From Rhodovulum sp. P5 (GTDB taxonomy: Bacteria; Pseudomonadota; Alphaproteobacteria; Rhodobacterales; Rhodobacteraceae), in contig NZ_CP015039.1 in NCBI RefSeq assembly GCF_002079305.1, positions 2,960,001 through 3,024,000 on the forward strand: a DNA stretch of 64,000 bases, written 5' to 3'. Made by a program: the position numbers and the translations under genes. Of the stretch, positions 63,304 to 64,000 are shown one piece after another; positions within the stretch are counted from its first letter, which is position 1; each line of letters begins with the position of its first letter. The notes under the pieces were generated by a model. That model was given only the letters and a program-made list of their open reading frames with translations. It had not been told where the DNA came from and ran no database searches.

Positions 63304-64000
63304 GCGAGCCGTCCGCCCCGCATTTGCAGGTGGCCCATCGGGGCTGGCTGACTGCGGCCATCATGCTGGCCACCGTCATGCAGGTGCTGGACACAACGAT
63401 TGCCAACGTGGCCCTGCCGCATATGGCCGCCAGCCTGAGTGCGAGCCAGGAGGAAATCACCTGGGTGCTGACCTCCTATATCGTGGCCGCGGCCGTGGCG
63501 ACGCCGCTGACCGGCTGGATGGCGGCAACGCTGGGTCGGCGCGCGGTGTTCGTGACGGCCATTGCCGGGTTCACCGGGGCCTCGCTTCTCTGCGGGATGG
63601 CGACGTCCCTGCCCGAGATGGTGGCGTTCCGCATCGTGCAGGGCATCTTTGGCGCGGTTCTTGTGCCCTTGGCGCAATCGGTCATTCTGGACATCAACCC
63701 CAAGGAAAAGATCGGGCAAGCCATGGCGATCTATGGGGCGGGGATCATGGTCGGGCCGATCGCCGGGCCGACGCTGGGCGGCTGGCTGACCGAGAGCTTC
63801 AACTGGCGCTTCGTCTTCCTCGTCAACCTGCCCATCGGGATCCTCGCCCTTCTGGGCGTTCTGATCTTCATGCCGCGGGATGAAACGCGCCGCCGCCCGT
63901 TCGACTTTTTCGGGTTTGCCATGCTGGCCATCGCGTTGGCCGCGCTGCAACTGATGCTGGACCGCGGGCAGCAGGCCGACTGGTTCGCCTCGCTGGAGAT
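63300..64000 (+). CDS. EmrB/DHA2-family MFS multidrug transporter (3' end outside window)
   Basis: First 233 residues of a drug:proton antiporter with 14-helix DHA2 layout. Visible: helix 1 with VMQVLDTTIANVALPHMAAS, the EEITWVLTSYIVAAAVATPL signature, and the motif GRRAVF between helices 2 and 3, then several further helices. Start ATG overlaps the preceding stop (ATGA). The frame is open at the window end; the missing part should be about 270-300 residues. Pairs with the EmrA-like adaptor. Confidence 0.93.
   Translation, partial: MSEPSAPHLQVAHRGWLTAAIMLATVMQVLDTTIANVALPHMAASLSASQEEITWVLTSYIVAAAVATPLTGWMAATLGRRAVFVTAIAGFTGASLLCGMATSLPEMVAFRIVQGIFGAVLVPLAQSVILDINPKEKIGQAMAIYGAGIMVGPIAGPTLGGWLTESFNWRFVFLVNLPIGILALLGVLIFMPRDETRRRPFDFFGFAMLAIALAALQLMLDRGQQADWFASLE

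Overview
The window is GC-rich, tightly packed DNA with short gene gaps, frequent ATGA/TGATG start-stop overlaps and G/C-biased third codon positions. An IalB-family protein, a VPLPA-type C-terminal sorting signal, an RTX-like ExeM/NucH-type nuclease and an Agrobacterium-like type VI secretion system (T6SS with TagJ, TagF, PppA, PpkA and FHA proteins) point to an alphaproteobacterium, most likely a Rhodobacterales marine or roseobacter-type species. No rRNA, tRNA, CRISPR array, insertion sequence or integrase was seen.

Layout. (1) 1-10266: a chemotaxis receptor (5' end cut by the window edge), serB, a VPLPA-anchored surface protein, a 1476-residue secreted nuclease and a SAM methyltransferase. 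(2) 10458-34431: an unbroken plus-strand T6SS operon: tssA, B, C, hcp, tagJ, tssE, F, G, clpV, vgrG, a small unknown protein, PAAR, FHA protein (tagH), tssK, L, M, tagF, pppA and a membrane-anchored M15 peptidase. (3) 34447-44032: ialB and, divergent from it, a 2909-residue autotransporter with 501-bp tandem repeats. (4) 44259-52246: a second T6SS membrane/regulatory block: a second TssL, a second TssM, a second PP2C phosphatase and a PpkA-type kinase. (5) 52260-56740, minus strand: an ExbB-ExbD-ExbD-TonB-like operon ending in a gene whose C-terminal domain is related to the periplasmic domain of the PpkA kinase, plus two small secreted proteins. (6) 56963-60040: a degenerate caspase-like secreted protein, then an M35 (aspzincin) metallopeptidase overlapping a small exported protein, a strong effector/immunity candidate. 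(7) 60087-61391, minus strand: a second FHA/TagH protein. (8) 61742-64000: marR-emrA-emrB-like multidrug efflux operon, cut by the window end.

How it fits together. Sheath (TssB/C), tube (Hcp), spike (VgrG, PAAR), baseplate (TssE/F/G/K), cap (TssA), recycling ATPase (ClpV) and membrane complex (TssL/M) are all present; TssJ was not found. Regulation appears to be by threonine phosphorylation: one kinase, two phosphatases, two FHA readers, and matching Thr-Val-Ile-Arg or related motifs near the N-termini of both TssL proteins and the kinase.

The most novel-looking element is the coupling of this phosphorylation module to a TonB/ExbBD-like, proton-motive-force-type operon through a shared periplasmic domain with two cysteines at almost the same spacing. 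The TonB-like N-terminal half and the sensor half appear as two overlapping reading frames that may be one protein joined by a -1 frameshift. The second item to test is the M35 effector/immunity pair.
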